The notes: a model not told the origin generated them from the sequence alone. A stretch of 36,775 nucleotides of DNA from Actinomycetes bacterium (GCA_021803025.1 JAJZQV010000020.1:1-36775); one strand, 5' to 3'. Positions 1-6,673 are shown, numbered from the stretch's first letter. Program-made: numbers and translations.

Positions 1-26
1 CGCAACCAACGACGAGACCCCGGCCG

Positions 27-209
27 ATGGCCGGGGCCCAGGAAGACCGGCTGATCACAGGTGTCACCGATGACGCGACGCATGTGTCGCCGATGTCGCG
101 ACTCAAGACAGTGGCGCGCCCGACAGGAGTTGGGCGCGCGATAGCAACCTACGACATGCCCATCGAGGGCCGCGATGAGTGGCTAGCCGCGGCGAGGCGC
201 TTGGCATGA
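27..209 (+). CDS. Unrecognised ORF, probably the 3' end of a gene entering the window
   Basis: The frame is open from the first base of the window to a TGA at 207-209, so the ATG at 27 may not be the true start and no clear Shine-Dalgarno precedes it. The C-terminal part (through the residues ending AAARRLA) has ordinary amino-acid composition. Its stop codon overlaps the ATG of the next gene (ATGA at 206-209), an arrangement typical of translational coupling. I recognise no family. It could be a chance ORF; the overlap is the main argument for it. Confidence 0.35.
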   Translation: MAGAQEDRLITGVTDDATHVSPMSRLKTVARPTGVGRAIATYDMPIEGRDEWLAAARRLA

Positions 210-454
210 GAGACGGGTACCTGCGCGGCGCACTCTCGACCCGTGCGACGCAGCGCCAGATGGACGTGCTCGCCGCCTACGTCGCTGCTGGCGGATCCGT
301 CCAGGACGCCGCCGAGCTCGTGGGCATCCGGCCGAGCACTGTGAAGCGTCATCTCGCTGACCTCCGTGCGCGGTCAGGACTGACGACAGAACAGCTCATC
401 TACGCCGGCCGAGCATCAGGGCGCCTCGTCGTCCCGAGCCTGGAGCCAGGGTGA
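206..454 (+). CDS. Small LuxR/sigma-region-4-type helix-turn-helix protein
   Basis: This is a protein of about 82 residues if started at the ATG at 206; an upstream GTG at 179 is also open. GAGG at 193-196 can serve as its ribosome site. Residues about 12-65 form a compact HTH: a first helix around QRQMDVLAAYVAAGG, then VQDAAELVGIRPSTVKRHLADLRARSG, which matches the LuxR C-terminal / sigma-70 region 4 recognition-helix pattern (STVKRHL). No receiver or sensor domain is attached. Small stand-alone proteins of this type are common in actinobacterial phages and mobile elements as putative regulators. Its target is unknown. Confidence 0.65.
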   Translation: MRDGYLRGALSTRATQRQMDVLAAYVAAGGSVQDAAELVGIRPSTVKRHLADLRARSGLTTEQLIYAGRASGRLVVPSLEPG

Positions 455-499
455 GCGCCAGATCGCCGTAGCCCTCGCGGTTGCCCGTCAGAGTGACGC

Positions 500-841
500 C
501 TACGACCCGACCGAGCGAGGCCCGTACATCAGCACCGCCACCCCGATCAGACAGATCGCGGCGCCCAAGAGATCCCAGGGATCGGGGCGGAAGCCGTCGA
601 CGACGACGCCCCAGGCGAGCGACCCAGCGACGAAGATGCCGCCGTACGCCGCGAGGATGCGGCCGAAGTGCGGGTCGGGCTGGAAGGTCGCGACGAAGCC
701 GTAGGCGGCCAGCGCCATGATGCCGAGCCCGACGAACACGACGCCCCGTTGCTCACGGACGCCCTGCCAGACCAACCAGGCACCGCCGATCTCCGCGAGG
801 GCGGCAATGGCGAACAAAGCGAGCGATTGCAGGACCTGCAT
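500..841 (-). CDS. YnfA/UPF0060-family small multidrug-resistance-like membrane protein
   Basis: This 113-residue protein has four predicted membrane spans. It carries YnfA family landmarks: an early [10 protein letters not shown] segment (Glu in helix 1), [12 protein letters not shown] in the middle, and [21 protein letters not shown] before the last helix. YnfA proteins are small inner-membrane proteins related to SMR-type transporters; no substrate can be read from the sequence. It is the last gene of the mercury operon, and its ATG (841-839) directly abuts the TAG of the preceding gene (844-842), so it is probably co-transcribed. A resistance role here is inference from context. Confidence 0.85.
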   Translation of the reverse strand: MQVLQSLALFAIAALAEIGGAWLVWQGVREQRGVVFVGLGIMALAAYGFVATFQPDPHFGRILAAYGGIFVAGSLAWGVVVDGFRPDPWDLLGAAICLIGVAVLMYGPRSVGS

Positions 842-1033
842 CTAGGGATTGTCGTTCGCGGCGGCCCCTCGCGTGCGCTTCCTGCGACGGGCGACGTGAG
901 CGGCAGCGCCGGTCCCGGTCGCCGCGACCCCGGCCGCCGCGACTACTGGGCCAGCCGCGACGATAAGCGGCAGGCAGCACACGACGCAGGCGCCTGCGAC
1001 CACCGCCATCGTGGTCCGTTCAGTCTTGGACAT
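842..1033 (-). CDS. Small Cys-containing membrane protein of the mer operon
   Basis: This 63-residue protein has one long hydrophobic stretch (about residues 9-42) containing a CxxCC motif followed by LP (C16, C19, C20), then a basic tail rich in Arg/Lys. Paired membrane cysteines are the working feature of mercuric ion transporters (MerT, MerF, MerE, MerH), so a role in Hg(II) uptake or hand-off is likely. I cannot assign a named family. The start overlaps the end of the 39-residue Cys-rich ORF (1020-1139) by 14 bases, and the stop abuts the YnfA gene. Confidence 0.65.
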   Translation of the reverse strand: MSKTERTTMAVVAGACVVCCLPLIVAAGPVVAAAGVAATGTGAAAHVARRRKRTRGAAANDNP

Positions 1034-1139
1034 CGTTCAACTCCACGAATGGGAGCGGGCAGCCAAGCCCGCAGGAACAGTCGGTGAGCGAGTCGCACTC
1101 AGCGCCACGAGCGACGGGGAGTACTGACGGAATGGTCAC
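1020..1139 (-). CDS. 39-residue Cys-rich peptide, candidate Hg(II)-binding protein
   Basis: A short ORF with a GTG start at 1139-1137 overlaps the TGA (1138-1136) of the upstream MerT-like gene as GTGA, and its end overlaps the start of the next gene. This is the spacing expected for a translationally coupled gene. The product has four cysteines in a short central stretch (C15, C21, C23, C27; pattern C-x5-C-x-C-x3-C) and a short acidic tail. There is no hydrophobic segment, so it should be cytoplasmic. Metal binding is inferred from cysteine density and operon context. I know of no family. It is too short for most gene callers. Confidence 0.5.
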   Translation of the reverse strand: MTIPSVLPVARGAECDSLTDCSCGLGCPLPFVELNDVQD

Positions 1140-1429
1140 GATGCGCCCTTGCGCCGCGCAGCCCGCCGTCGTCGTGCTCGGGACCAGGCAGTGCCCGCGA
1201 GGGCAACCGCGACCAGCAGGAGCGCAAGCCAGCCGAATCCGGTCAGGAGTCCGACCAGGGTCAGCATGATCCCAGCCCCGACCCCGGTGGCCGCAAGGGT
1301 CGTCACGCAGCAGATCCCGAGCGCGGCCAGCACGGCACCGATCCCGAGCGTATCGGCGTCCAGCCGGAGCCTCGGCCTGGCCGGTCCGCCGGCGTTGGCT
1401 GGTCGATGGGATGTGTCGGCCGGGTCCAT
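1136..1429 (-). CDS. MerT-like mercuric ion transport membrane protein
   Basis: This 97-residue protein has two predicted transmembrane helices (about residues 28-50 and 54-80). A vicinal Cys pair lies in the first one (C40-C41 in ALGICCVTTLAATGVG), as in MerT/MerF-type transporters, which move Hg(II) into the cytoplasm for reduction by MerA. The C-terminus is strongly basic (RARRRRAARRK). The ATG at 1429-1427 overlaps the TGA of the ArsR-type regulator (1431-1429), so the two are translationally coupled. The second cytoplasmic Cys pair of classical MerT is not visible. The family call is by motif and context, not by overall similarity. Confidence 0.65.
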   Translation of the reverse strand: MDPADTSHRPANAGGPARPRLRLDADTLGIGAVLAALGICCVTTLAATGVGAGIMLTLVGLLTGFGWLALLLVAVALAGTAWSRARRRRAARRKGAS

Positions 1430-1812
1430 CAGATGCCCTCGGCCTCGCCGGGCGTCTCGGTCGCAAGGACGAGGCACGAGGTGAGGCGCGTCGCGTTGTC
1501 CCTGACGATCGCCTCGCCGAGGCGCAGGATCTCGCGAACCCGCTCGTCGACGAGCCGGTAGCGGTTGTAGCGACCCTCGGCGCGCGCCTCGACGTACCCG
1601 CACCAGCGCAGGCACGACAGGTGGCTGGAAACACGCCCCTGGGCGAGGCCGAGGCGTTCGACGATCTCTGTGACCGTGAGTGGCTGTTCGGCCAGGAGGT
1701 CGAGGATCCTCACCCGGGTCGGATCGGACAGCCCCTGGAAGAAGCTGCCGAGGACCTCGTGTCGGGCCAGGGAGTCCGCTCGCTCGGCGGCCGCCGGCAA
1801 ATTGCTCGTCAT
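1429..1812 (-). CDS. ArsR-family metal-sensing repressor, CmtR-like
   Basis: This 127-residue winged-HTH protein starts at the ATG at 1812; upstream in-frame ATGs at 1899 and 1878 overlap merA and are less likely. An ArsR core is clear: FFQGLSDPTRVRILDLL, then the recognition helix around LAQGRVSSHLSCLRWCGYV and the wing AEGRYNRYRL. Cysteines at 67, 71 and 113 reproduce the spacing of the Cd/Pb-binding residues of mycobacterial CmtR (C57, C61, C102). ArsR-type sensors control mer operons in several actinobacteria, so the inducer here is probably Hg(II), with Cd/Pb possible. It lies inside the operon, 34 bases after merA and overlapping the MerT-like gene, which would allow autoregulation. Confidence 0.85.
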   Translation of the reverse strand: MTSNLPAAAERADSLARHEVLGSFFQGLSDPTRVRILDLLAEQPLTVTEIVERLGLAQGRVSSHLSCLRWCGYVEARAEGRYNRYRLVDERVREILRLGEAIVRDNATRLTSCLVLATETPGEAEGI

Positions 1813-1846
1813 TCGTTGGAACCTCCCGACATTCCACCGTTGGCGG

Positions 1847-3274
1847 TCACTCCGCGCAGCACGAGAGCTTGGTGACATCACGGCTGAACGCCTGGGCACC
1901 GATCTTGAGCGCCTCGCTCATCGTCGGGTAGACGTGGATGAGGTCGATGAAGTCGGGCAGTCCCGCCTTGAACTTCATGGCCATCGCCGCCTCGTGGATG
2001 ATCTCGGGCGCCGACTCACCGATGACGTGGACCCCGAGCACGCGCTCGTCGATCGTGGAGGCGATGAACTTCACGAGTCCGGTCGTCCGGTGGACCGCCC
2101 CGGCCCGCGGGACGTACATGAGCGGCGTCGTCGCGGCCACCGCGGGGTAGTGGCGAGCGCGGACCTCAGCCTCGGTCTCGCCCACGACCGCGATCGGCGG
2201 GTCGGTGAAGATCGCCCGCGGGATGACGGCGCCGTCGAAAGCCTTGCCGGCGTCGGCGAACGCGTTGTCGGCGACGATGCGGCCCTGGCGTGCGCCGACG
2301 GGAGTCGCCATCTGCGAGCGATGCTGGCGGCCGATGACGTCGCCCGCCGCCCAGACGTGGGACTGGCTGGTGCGCAGCTGCGCGTTGACGGTCACGAACC
2401 CATCACCGTCGACCGCGACACCGGCCCGCTCGAGGCCGAGCGTGTCGGTGTTCGGTGTCCGGCCCGTCGCGACGAGGAGCCGCTCGGCCCGGACGACCCG
2501 GCCCGCACCCGCCTGCTCGACGGCGAGCTCGACGCCGCTCGCATCCCCGCGGACGTGGTCCACGCGCGAACCGGCCAGGATCTCGATCCCCTCGGCGGAG
2601 AAGACTTCCGCGAGTGTGCGGCCCAGCTCCGGCTCGTATCCCGAGAGGAGTCCGGATCGAGCCACGATCGTGACCCGGCTGCCGAGGCGGCTGAACTTCT
2701 GGGCGAGCTCGACCGCGATGTACCCGCCGCCCAGGACGGCGAGCGACGCTGGCAGTTCGGTCAACCGCCCGGCCTCGTCGGCGTCGAGCAGGTCGCTCGT
2801 GAGGTAGGGGGTGTCCGCGAGGCCCGGGATCGCCGGGATCGTCGGGCGGCTGCCGGTCGCGACGAGGATCCGATCGCCCGTCACCCGGCGGTCGCCGATC
2901 TGGACGGTGTTGGCATCCACGAAGGCGGCATCACCCTCGAGCAGCTCCAGGTCACTGAGGCCGTCGGCGACGCTGGCGTACTTCTTGGCGCGGTACTCCC
3001 GGACGACATCGTCCTTCTGGGCGACGAGGGCGGCGAAGTCGACGCCGACCGTCGCGGGCGACAGGCCCGCGTAGCGCGGGTGCGAGGCCTCGTGGACGAT
3101 CCGGGCGGCCTCGATCAGGTTCTTCGACGGCAGGCAGCCGCGGTTGGCGCACGTGCCGCCAAGCGTCCGGCGCTCGACCATCGCCACGCGGGCACCGAGA
3201 TCGGCGGCCCGGATCGCGGAGGCGAAGGCCGTGGATCCCGATCCCAGGATCAGGAAGTCGATCTGGTCACTCAC
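1847..3274 (-). CDS. merA: Mercuric reductase
   Basis: MerA reduces Hg(II) to volatile Hg(0) with NADPH. This copy has 475 residues from a GTG start at 3274, which overlaps the end of merP by 8 bases. The FAD-binding motif GSGSTAFA begins at G11, and the redox-active pair is C42/C47 in GGTCANRGCLPSK. A central Rossmann motif lies around LAVLGGGYIAVELAQ, and ATGRTPNTDTLGL and VWAAGDVIG follow. The C-terminus is the classic MerA vicinal pair, C472-C473 in KLSCCAE, which separates it from dihydrolipoamide dehydrogenase. There is no N-terminal HMA domain; that role is presumably played by the separate, here damaged, merP. Confidence 0.95.
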   Translation of the reverse strand: MSDQIDFLILGSGSTAFASAIRAADLGARVAMVERRTLGGTCANRGCLPSKNLIEAARIVHEASHPRYAGLSPATVGVDFAALVAQKDDVVREYRAKKYASVADGLSDLELLEGDAAFVDANTVQIGDRRVTGDRILVATGSRPTIPAIPGLADTPYLTSDLLDADEAGRLTELPASLAVLGGGYIAVELAQKFSRLGSRVTIVARSGLLSGYEPELGRTLAEVFSAEGIEILAGSRVDHVRGDASGVELAVEQAGAGRVVRAERLLVATGRTPNTDTLGLERAGVAVDGDGFVTVNAQLRTSQSHVWAAGDVIGRQHRSQMATPVGARQGRIVADNAFADAGKAFDGAVIPRAIFTDPPIAVVGETEAEVRARHYPAVAATTPLMYVPRAGAVHRTTGLVKFIASTIDERVLGVHVIGESAPEIIHEAAMAMKFKAGLPDFIDLIHVYPTMSEALKIGAQAFSRDVTKLSCCAE

Positions 3275-3514
3275 CCGCTGCCGCCCGACGCCGGCGCTCG
3301 AAGGCGTTGTACTGGCCCGTGGCCCGGACGGCCGTTGCCAGCGCCGCCGCCTCGACATCCGACCGCGCGGTCACGACGGCGCTTCGCGAGTCGAGGTCGA
3401 CGGTGGCCGCCTCGACGCCGGGGACGGACTCGAGCGCCTCGGTGACATGGACGACGCGTCGTCGCAGGTCATCCCTCCGACGCCGAGATCGATGAAGACG
3501 ATGGGCTGAGACAT
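3267..3514 (-). pseudogene. merP-like HMA metallochaperone broken by a one-base deletion
   Basis: Translation from the ATG at 3514 gives an HMA-domain start (SQPIVFIDLGVGGMTCDD) and then changes frame. The remainder of the domain (VVHVTEALESVPGVEAATVDLD ... TAVRATGQYNAF) continues in the next frame to the TGA at 3267. Restoring one T between 3458 and 3457 gives GMTC-DD-C-VVHV, the GMTCxxC metal-binding loop, so the lesion lies in the codon of the second metal-binding cysteine. About 82 residues would result. There is no signal peptide, so it would be a cytoplasmic chaperone handing Hg(II) to MerA. It may be a real inactivation or a base-calling error. Confidence 0.75.
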
Positions 3515-3550
3515 TGAAGACTCCGATACAGGGCTGCACTGCGTGTACGA

Positions 3551-3566
3551 ATACGGTACTGCGTAT
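3551..3566. promoter_or_regulatory. Candidate operator ATACG-N6-CGTAT overlapping the mer -10 box
   Basis: A perfect 5-bp inverted repeat, ATACG / CGTAT, is separated by six bases (GTACTG). It lies over the predicted -10 element and spacer of the mer promoter. ArsR-family repressors bind short AT-flanked dyads in this position, so the CmtR-like protein encoded at 1429-1812 is the natural candidate ligand. Assignment is by position and symmetry only. Confidence 0.5.
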
Positions 3567-3581
3567 CTCACGGCCGGTCAA
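3553..3581 (-). promoter_or_regulatory. Predicted promoter of the mer operon
   Basis: On the minus strand TTGACC (3581-3576) is followed after exactly 17 bases by TACCGT (3558-3553). This is a good -35/-10 pair for the housekeeping sigma factor, and it lies 39 bases upstream of the merP ATG. An inverted repeat covers the -10 box. No competing promoter is seen nearer to merP. Confidence 0.6.
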
Positions 3582-3640
3582 TCGTCCTGGCCCCATGGGC
3601 GTAGCACCCGCGGCGAATAGACCCGAGGAACGCCCTCGGC

Positions 3641-3665
3641 CACGCTCTTCGTGATGAAGAGCGTG
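3641..3665. repeat. Perfect 10-bp stem / 5-base loop hairpin
   Basis: CACGCTCTTC (3641-3650) and GAAGAGCGTG (3656-3665) are exact reverse complements around the loop GTGAT. There is no U-tract on either side, so a classical intrinsic terminator is not supported. It lies between the mer promoter and the HNH gene. The remaining bases of 3582-3709 hold nothing else I can identify. Confidence 0.6.
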
Positions 3666-3709
3666 CAATCGACCGTCACCAGCGTCGGAGTCGTCGGCTC
3701 GGACGGTCG

Positions 3710-4183
3710 ATGCAGGCGATGAAGCTCTGCACCGTCTGCGGTGTCGTCACGAGCCGACCCGGCAGTCGCTGCACCGAGCACGCCCGGCAGTCGAACCGCA
3801 GCAGGCACAACGCCATCTACAGCACGAGGGCCTGGCAGCGCCTCAGCGCCCGCGTCCTCCGCGCCTGGCGTGGCGAGCACGGCAACTGGTGCCCGGGCTA
3901 CCAGCGCGACGCCCACCCCGCGAGCGATCTGACCGTTGATCACGTCGTGCCGCTCGCAGCGGGTGGAGCGCCCTTCGACATCGCCAACTGCGCCGTGCTC
4001 TGCCGGTCCTGCAACTCGACCAAGGGTGCCCGAGACGTCGACCGGGGGTCCCCACACGCAGGTTCTGCGCTCGTGGAAGACCGCGCCCTCCCTTTGTGTG
4101 CACGCGGCCGAGTTTCGCGAATAATCCCTGCCTCCAGCGACGTTCGCCCACGGGCGCCACAGGGCGCGCACGTGCCCCGATGA
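3710..4183 (+). CDS. HNH endonuclease, phage-type
   Basis: This 157-residue ORF begins at the ATG at 3710 (a second ATG lies at 3719). Zinc-binding cysteines occur near the N-terminus (KLCTVCG ... SRCTEHA). Next come the typical RAWQRLSARVLRAW helix, a central cysteine (NWCPGY) and the HNH core LTVDHVVPLAAGGAPFDIANCAVLCRSCNSTKG, which holds the catalytic DH pair and a CxxC zinc pair. Such enzymes sit beside phage packaging genes or act as homing nucleases. The last 45 or so residues after GARDVDRG look unlike the family, and the original C-terminus may be altered. Confidence 0.8.
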   Translation: MQAMKLCTVCGVVTSRPGSRCTEHARQSNRSRHNAIYSTRAWQRLSARVLRAWRGEHGNWCPGYQRDAHPASDLTVDHVVPLAAGGAPFDIANCAVLCRSCNSTKGARDVDRGSPHAGSALVEDRALPLCARGRVSRIIPASSDVRPRAPQGAHVPR

Positions 4184-4219
4184 CCCCGAGTTCGGCCACT
4201 GACGCCACCAAACGGAGAA

Positions 4220-4246
4220 GGGCCCCGGACTTGCGCCCAGGGCCCC
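4220..4246. terminator. Possible terminator hairpin between convergent genes
   Basis: GGGCCC occurs at 4220-4225 and 4240-4245, able to pair as a 6-bp GC stem. On the minus strand the stem is followed by the pyrimidine-rich CTTCTCCGTTT. It lies just past the stops of the HNH gene (plus strand) and the 116-aa gene (minus strand), where a terminator is expected. The T-tract is weak. Confidence 0.35.
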
Positions 4247-4266
4247 AGGTACGGCTGCGGGGTGAT

Positions 4267-4617
4267 CTACGCGTTGCTGACCTCCTCGACGGTGGCCTCG
4301 CCAGCCTCGACGATCGGATCGCCTTCGGTCTTGCGCCGTCGCGCAGGCTTCGTCCGGATCGGCTCCGGCGTGGTCGCCGCCTTCGTCCTTACCTTCCTGC
4401 CCGCCGCTGGAACCACCGGGCTTTCGACGGCAGCCTCGGCGGCAAGCAGCGCCTTGCGCTCGCGGGCCAGACCCGCTGTGTACTGGTTCCAGTGGGGCTT
4501 GCACATCCGGCCGAGCCCGTCCTTCTGGCTGGGCTGACTCGGGAAGTCCTCGACCGGCGCCTCGTGCGCCTCGATCCCGAACTTCGCCGATCCGATGCAC
4601 TTCCGCATGCCTGCCAT
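4267..4617 (-). CDS. Unrecognised 116-aa protein with a Cys/His cluster and basic tail
   Basis: Start chosen at the ATG at 4617 because AAAGGA lies at a suitable distance upstream. The N-terminal half contains RKCIGS near the start and RMCKPHWNQYTAGL around residues 37-50, a Cys ... Cys-x2-His arrangement that could bind a metal. The C-terminal half is low complexity: Ala/Glu/Lys/Thr with basic patches (GRKVRTK, TKPARRRK) and an acidic end. I recall similar short proteins only as phage or actinobacterial hypotheticals. It converges with the HNH gene; no function is assigned. Confidence 0.6.
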   Translation of the reverse strand: MAGMRKCIGSAKFGIEAHEAPVEDFPSQPSQKDGLGRMCKPHWNQYTAGLARERKALLAAEAAVESPVVPAAGRKVRTKAATTPEPIRTKPARRRKTEGDPIVEAGEATVEEVSNA

Positions 4618-4757
4618 ATCCGTCGTCCTTTCGCTTGCCAACCCCGATCTGGCGTTGGGGCGGACATCCATCACTCAGGTGGCGAGACGATGCAAGGCCG
4701 AAGATCTCGGGGGGCGCACGACACCATCGTGATGCGAGCGGGGCCTCCCCACGAATC

Positions 4758-4778
4758 TGACAGTAGAGTATGCTGTCA
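4758..4778. repeat. Inverted repeat just upstream of the copy 1 ORFA ribosome site
   Basis: TGACAG (4758-4763) and CTGTCA (4773-4778) are exact complements with a 9-base spacer. TGACAG recurs at 4781-4786 running into the AGGAGG ribosome site, so CTGTCA could pair with either copy. This suggests an operator or an RNA switch controlling ORFA translation. Confidence 0.5.
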
Positions 4779-4797
4779 GGTGACAGGAGGTGCCCCC

Positions 4798-5220
4798 ATG
4801 ACCCGAGACCCCCAAGAGCTCAGGCAGCGACGTGACGCCATCCGCGACGAGCTGGCAGCCATCGGGGACCTGCGCCCCGGCTCCCTCGTCGGCCGCTACC
4901 GGCGGTGCGGCAAGCCCACCTGCCACTGCGCCCGCGAGGGGGACGTCGGCCACGGACCGAGCTGGTCGCTCACCCGTGCGGTCAAGGGACGGACGGTCAC
5001 GCGGGTCATCCCGGCCGGTGCGGTCGACGTGACGCGCGCGCAGATCGCCGAGCACCGCCGTCTCCGGCGGCTCACCGGCGAGCTGGTGGAGGTGAGCGAG
5101 GAGCTCTGCGACGCCCACATCGGGGACCCCGACGCGGCGGCCGGGAGCGGGGGGCGCCAAAGGGGGGGCTCCGGGAGGCCTTCGAGGCGGGGGTCGCCGG
5201 CGAGCTCCGGGCGCTCATAG
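4798..5220 (+). CDS. ISKra4-type ORFA, DUF6788-like protein (copy 1)
   Basis: This 140-residue protein starts at the ATG at 4798, preceded by AGGAGG at 4785-4790. It begins with a helical segment (QELRQRRDAIRDELAAIGD). A small zinc-finger-like motif follows, GRYRRCGKPTCHC (Cys-x4-Cys-x-Cys), then a basic segment and a second helical segment (IAEHRRLRRLTGELVEVSEEL). The same arrangement is seen in copy 2. The last residues are low complexity because the frame runs past the slippery run at 5159-5169, where ribosomes probably shift -1 into the transposase frame. It is probably the N-terminal DNA-binding part of a fusion transposase. Confidence 0.75.
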   Translation: MTRDPQELRQRRDAIRDELAAIGDLRPGSLVGRYRRCGKPTCHCAREGDVGHGPSWSLTRAVKGRTVTRVIPAGAVDVTRAQIAEHRRLRRLTGELVEVSEELCDAHIGDPDAAAGSGGRQRGGSGRPSRRGSPASSGRS

Positions 5221-6520
5221 GGCCGGGGGCGGTCGAGGGGCTCGATCTCGAGGCTATCGAGACGGGTGCCCGCAGGCGCGCCCTGGCGCTCGCGGCGCGC
5301 ATCATCGAGCGGGCCCTCGACGCGGACACATCCGACCATGCCGGGCCCTTGCTCCCCTGCGCCTCCTGCGGCGGCCCGGCCCGCTACGCCGGGCGACGCT
5401 CCAAGACGTTCACCACCGCGCTGGGCGAGCTGACGCTCTCGCGCGCCTGGTACCACTGCGCCGCCTGCGGGCACGGCACCTGCCCGCGCGACCGGGCGCT
5501 CGGCGTCGCGGACACCTCGCTCTCGCCCGCGGTGACGCGCATGGTGGGCCAGGCGGCGGCCATGGTCAGCTTCGCCGAGAGCAGCGCCCTCCTCGCCGGG
5601 CTCGCTGGCGTCGTCGTCGAGGCCAAGCAGGTCGAGCGCACCGCGGAGGCGCTGGGACGCGAGGTCGCGCGGGACGAGCGGAGCGTGGCCGAGCCTGAGC
5701 CCCCCTGCGCCCCGACGATGTACCTGGGCCTGGACGGCACCGGCGTGCCCCTGCGCGCCTCCGAGCTCGCGGGGCGGGCGGGCAAGCAGGCCGACGGCAC
5801 GGCCCGCACGCGCGAGGTCAAGCTGGTCACGGTGTGGAGCGCCGAGGGCCGCGACGCCGATGGCGTCCCCGTCCGGGACCTCAGGCTCAGTGAGCTGGTC
5901 GGCCGCCATCGAGAGCGCCGCGACCCCCGACACCGACACGACGCTCTCGGCCTTCGCCCGGCGGGTGGAGCGGGAGGCCCGGCGGCGCGGCTTCGAGCGG
6001 GCGGAGCGGCGGGTCGTGATCGGCGACGGCGCGCCCTGGATCACCGAACGTGGCCGGGGAGCTCTTCCCCGGCGCGGTCGAGGTCGTCGACCTCTTCCAT
6101 GCCAAGGAGCATCTGGGCATCGTGGCGACGGCCATCTACGGGGCCGGCAGCGACCTGGGCCGGCAGTGGGCCAGGGAGCGCCACGCCGAGCTCGACGAGG
6201 GCCGGCTCGACGACCTGCTCGCCGCGCTGCGCGTCCATGCCGGGACCAGCGACGAGGCGCGCAGGTGCCTGGGATACGTCGAGACCAACCGCGGGCGCAT
6301 GCGCTACCCGGAGTTCCGCGCCCAGGGCCTGTGCGTCTCCTCGGGCGTCGTCGAGGCCGGCTGCAAGGTCGTGGTCGGCACCCGTCTCAAGCGTGCGGGC
6401 ATGCACTGGACCCTCGCGGGTGCAGATGCCATCATCGCGCTCCGCTGCTGCCAGCTCAGCGGGCGCTTCGACGCCTTCTGGGAACGGCGATCACGAGCGG
6501 CCCGAGCGGCCGCCGCGTGA
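5162..6520 (+). pseudogene. ISKra4-family transposase, copy 1, in three reading frames
   Basis: The transposase body starts after the -1 slippery run (GGLREAFEAGV) and shows a CxxC pair (LPCASCGG), WYHCAACGHG and the first catalytic Asp in YLGLDGTGVP. The frame then changes by +1 near 5880 after VPVRD. It continues as SGSVSWSAAIESA to IGDGAPWIT with the second Asp. It changes by +1 again at 6046 into NVAGELFPGAVEVVDLFHAKEHL, with the third acidic residue in SGVVEAGCK, ending at 6520. The shift near 5880 is absent from copy 2, so copy 1 is probably inactive. The shift at 6046 is shared with copy 2. Confidence 0.75.
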
Positions 6521-6549
6521 GGTCATCTCACAAATCTGACGTGCACCCC

Positions 6550-6600
6550 CTACATTTTCGTCGCGCACCCACGGTCGCGGGGTGTGCGACGAAAACGTAG
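6550..6600. repeat. Near-perfect palindrome at the junction of the two insertion sequences
   Basis: The 21-base arms 6550-6570 and 6580-6600 are reverse complements at 19 of 21 positions, with a 9-base centre. The right arm is the left terminal repeat of copy 2. The left arm starts at the last base of copy 1. Read outward, each arm resembles an ISKra4 end (CTACA ... CACCC), as if two element ends sat back to back. Confidence 0.7.
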
Positions 6601-6634
6601 GCTGCTCCGGCGGATGAGCGTGACCTTGTGGTAG

Positions 6635-6658
6635 TCTGGATGTGATAGCACGTCCAGA
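6635..6658. repeat. Inverted repeat just upstream of the copy 2 ORFA ribosome site
   Basis: TCTGGA (6635-6640) and TCCAGA (6653-6658) are exact complements with a 12-base spacer, ending two bases before AGGAGG (6661-6665 region). Position relative to ORFA matches the repeat in copy 1 although the sequence differs, which points to a conserved structural or regulatory role. Confidence 0.5.
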
Positions 6659-6673
6659 TAGGAGGGCCAGCCG

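Larger units (their letters stand above)
4710..6550 (+). mobile_element. Insertion sequence, ISKra4 type, copy 1
   Basis: The element is bounded by imperfect inverted repeats: 4710-4732 pairs with the reverse complement of 6528-6550 at 17 of 23 positions, both starting GGGGG and sharing GCACG and GTGA blocks. It carries an ORFA (DUF6788-like) and an ISKra4-type DDE transposase spread over three frames. I see no clear target-site duplication at the ends. The second, different ISKra4-type element starts about 30 bases beyond the right end. Confidence 0.75.

Noticed and set aside
1670-3445. Long plus-strand ORF opposite merA
   Set aside because: It is antisense to a clear mercuric reductase and rich in Arg/Asp/Gly without motifs.
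4700-6560. Target-site duplications of the two insertion sequences
   Set aside because: Bases flanking each proposed end do not match each other, so none is claimed.
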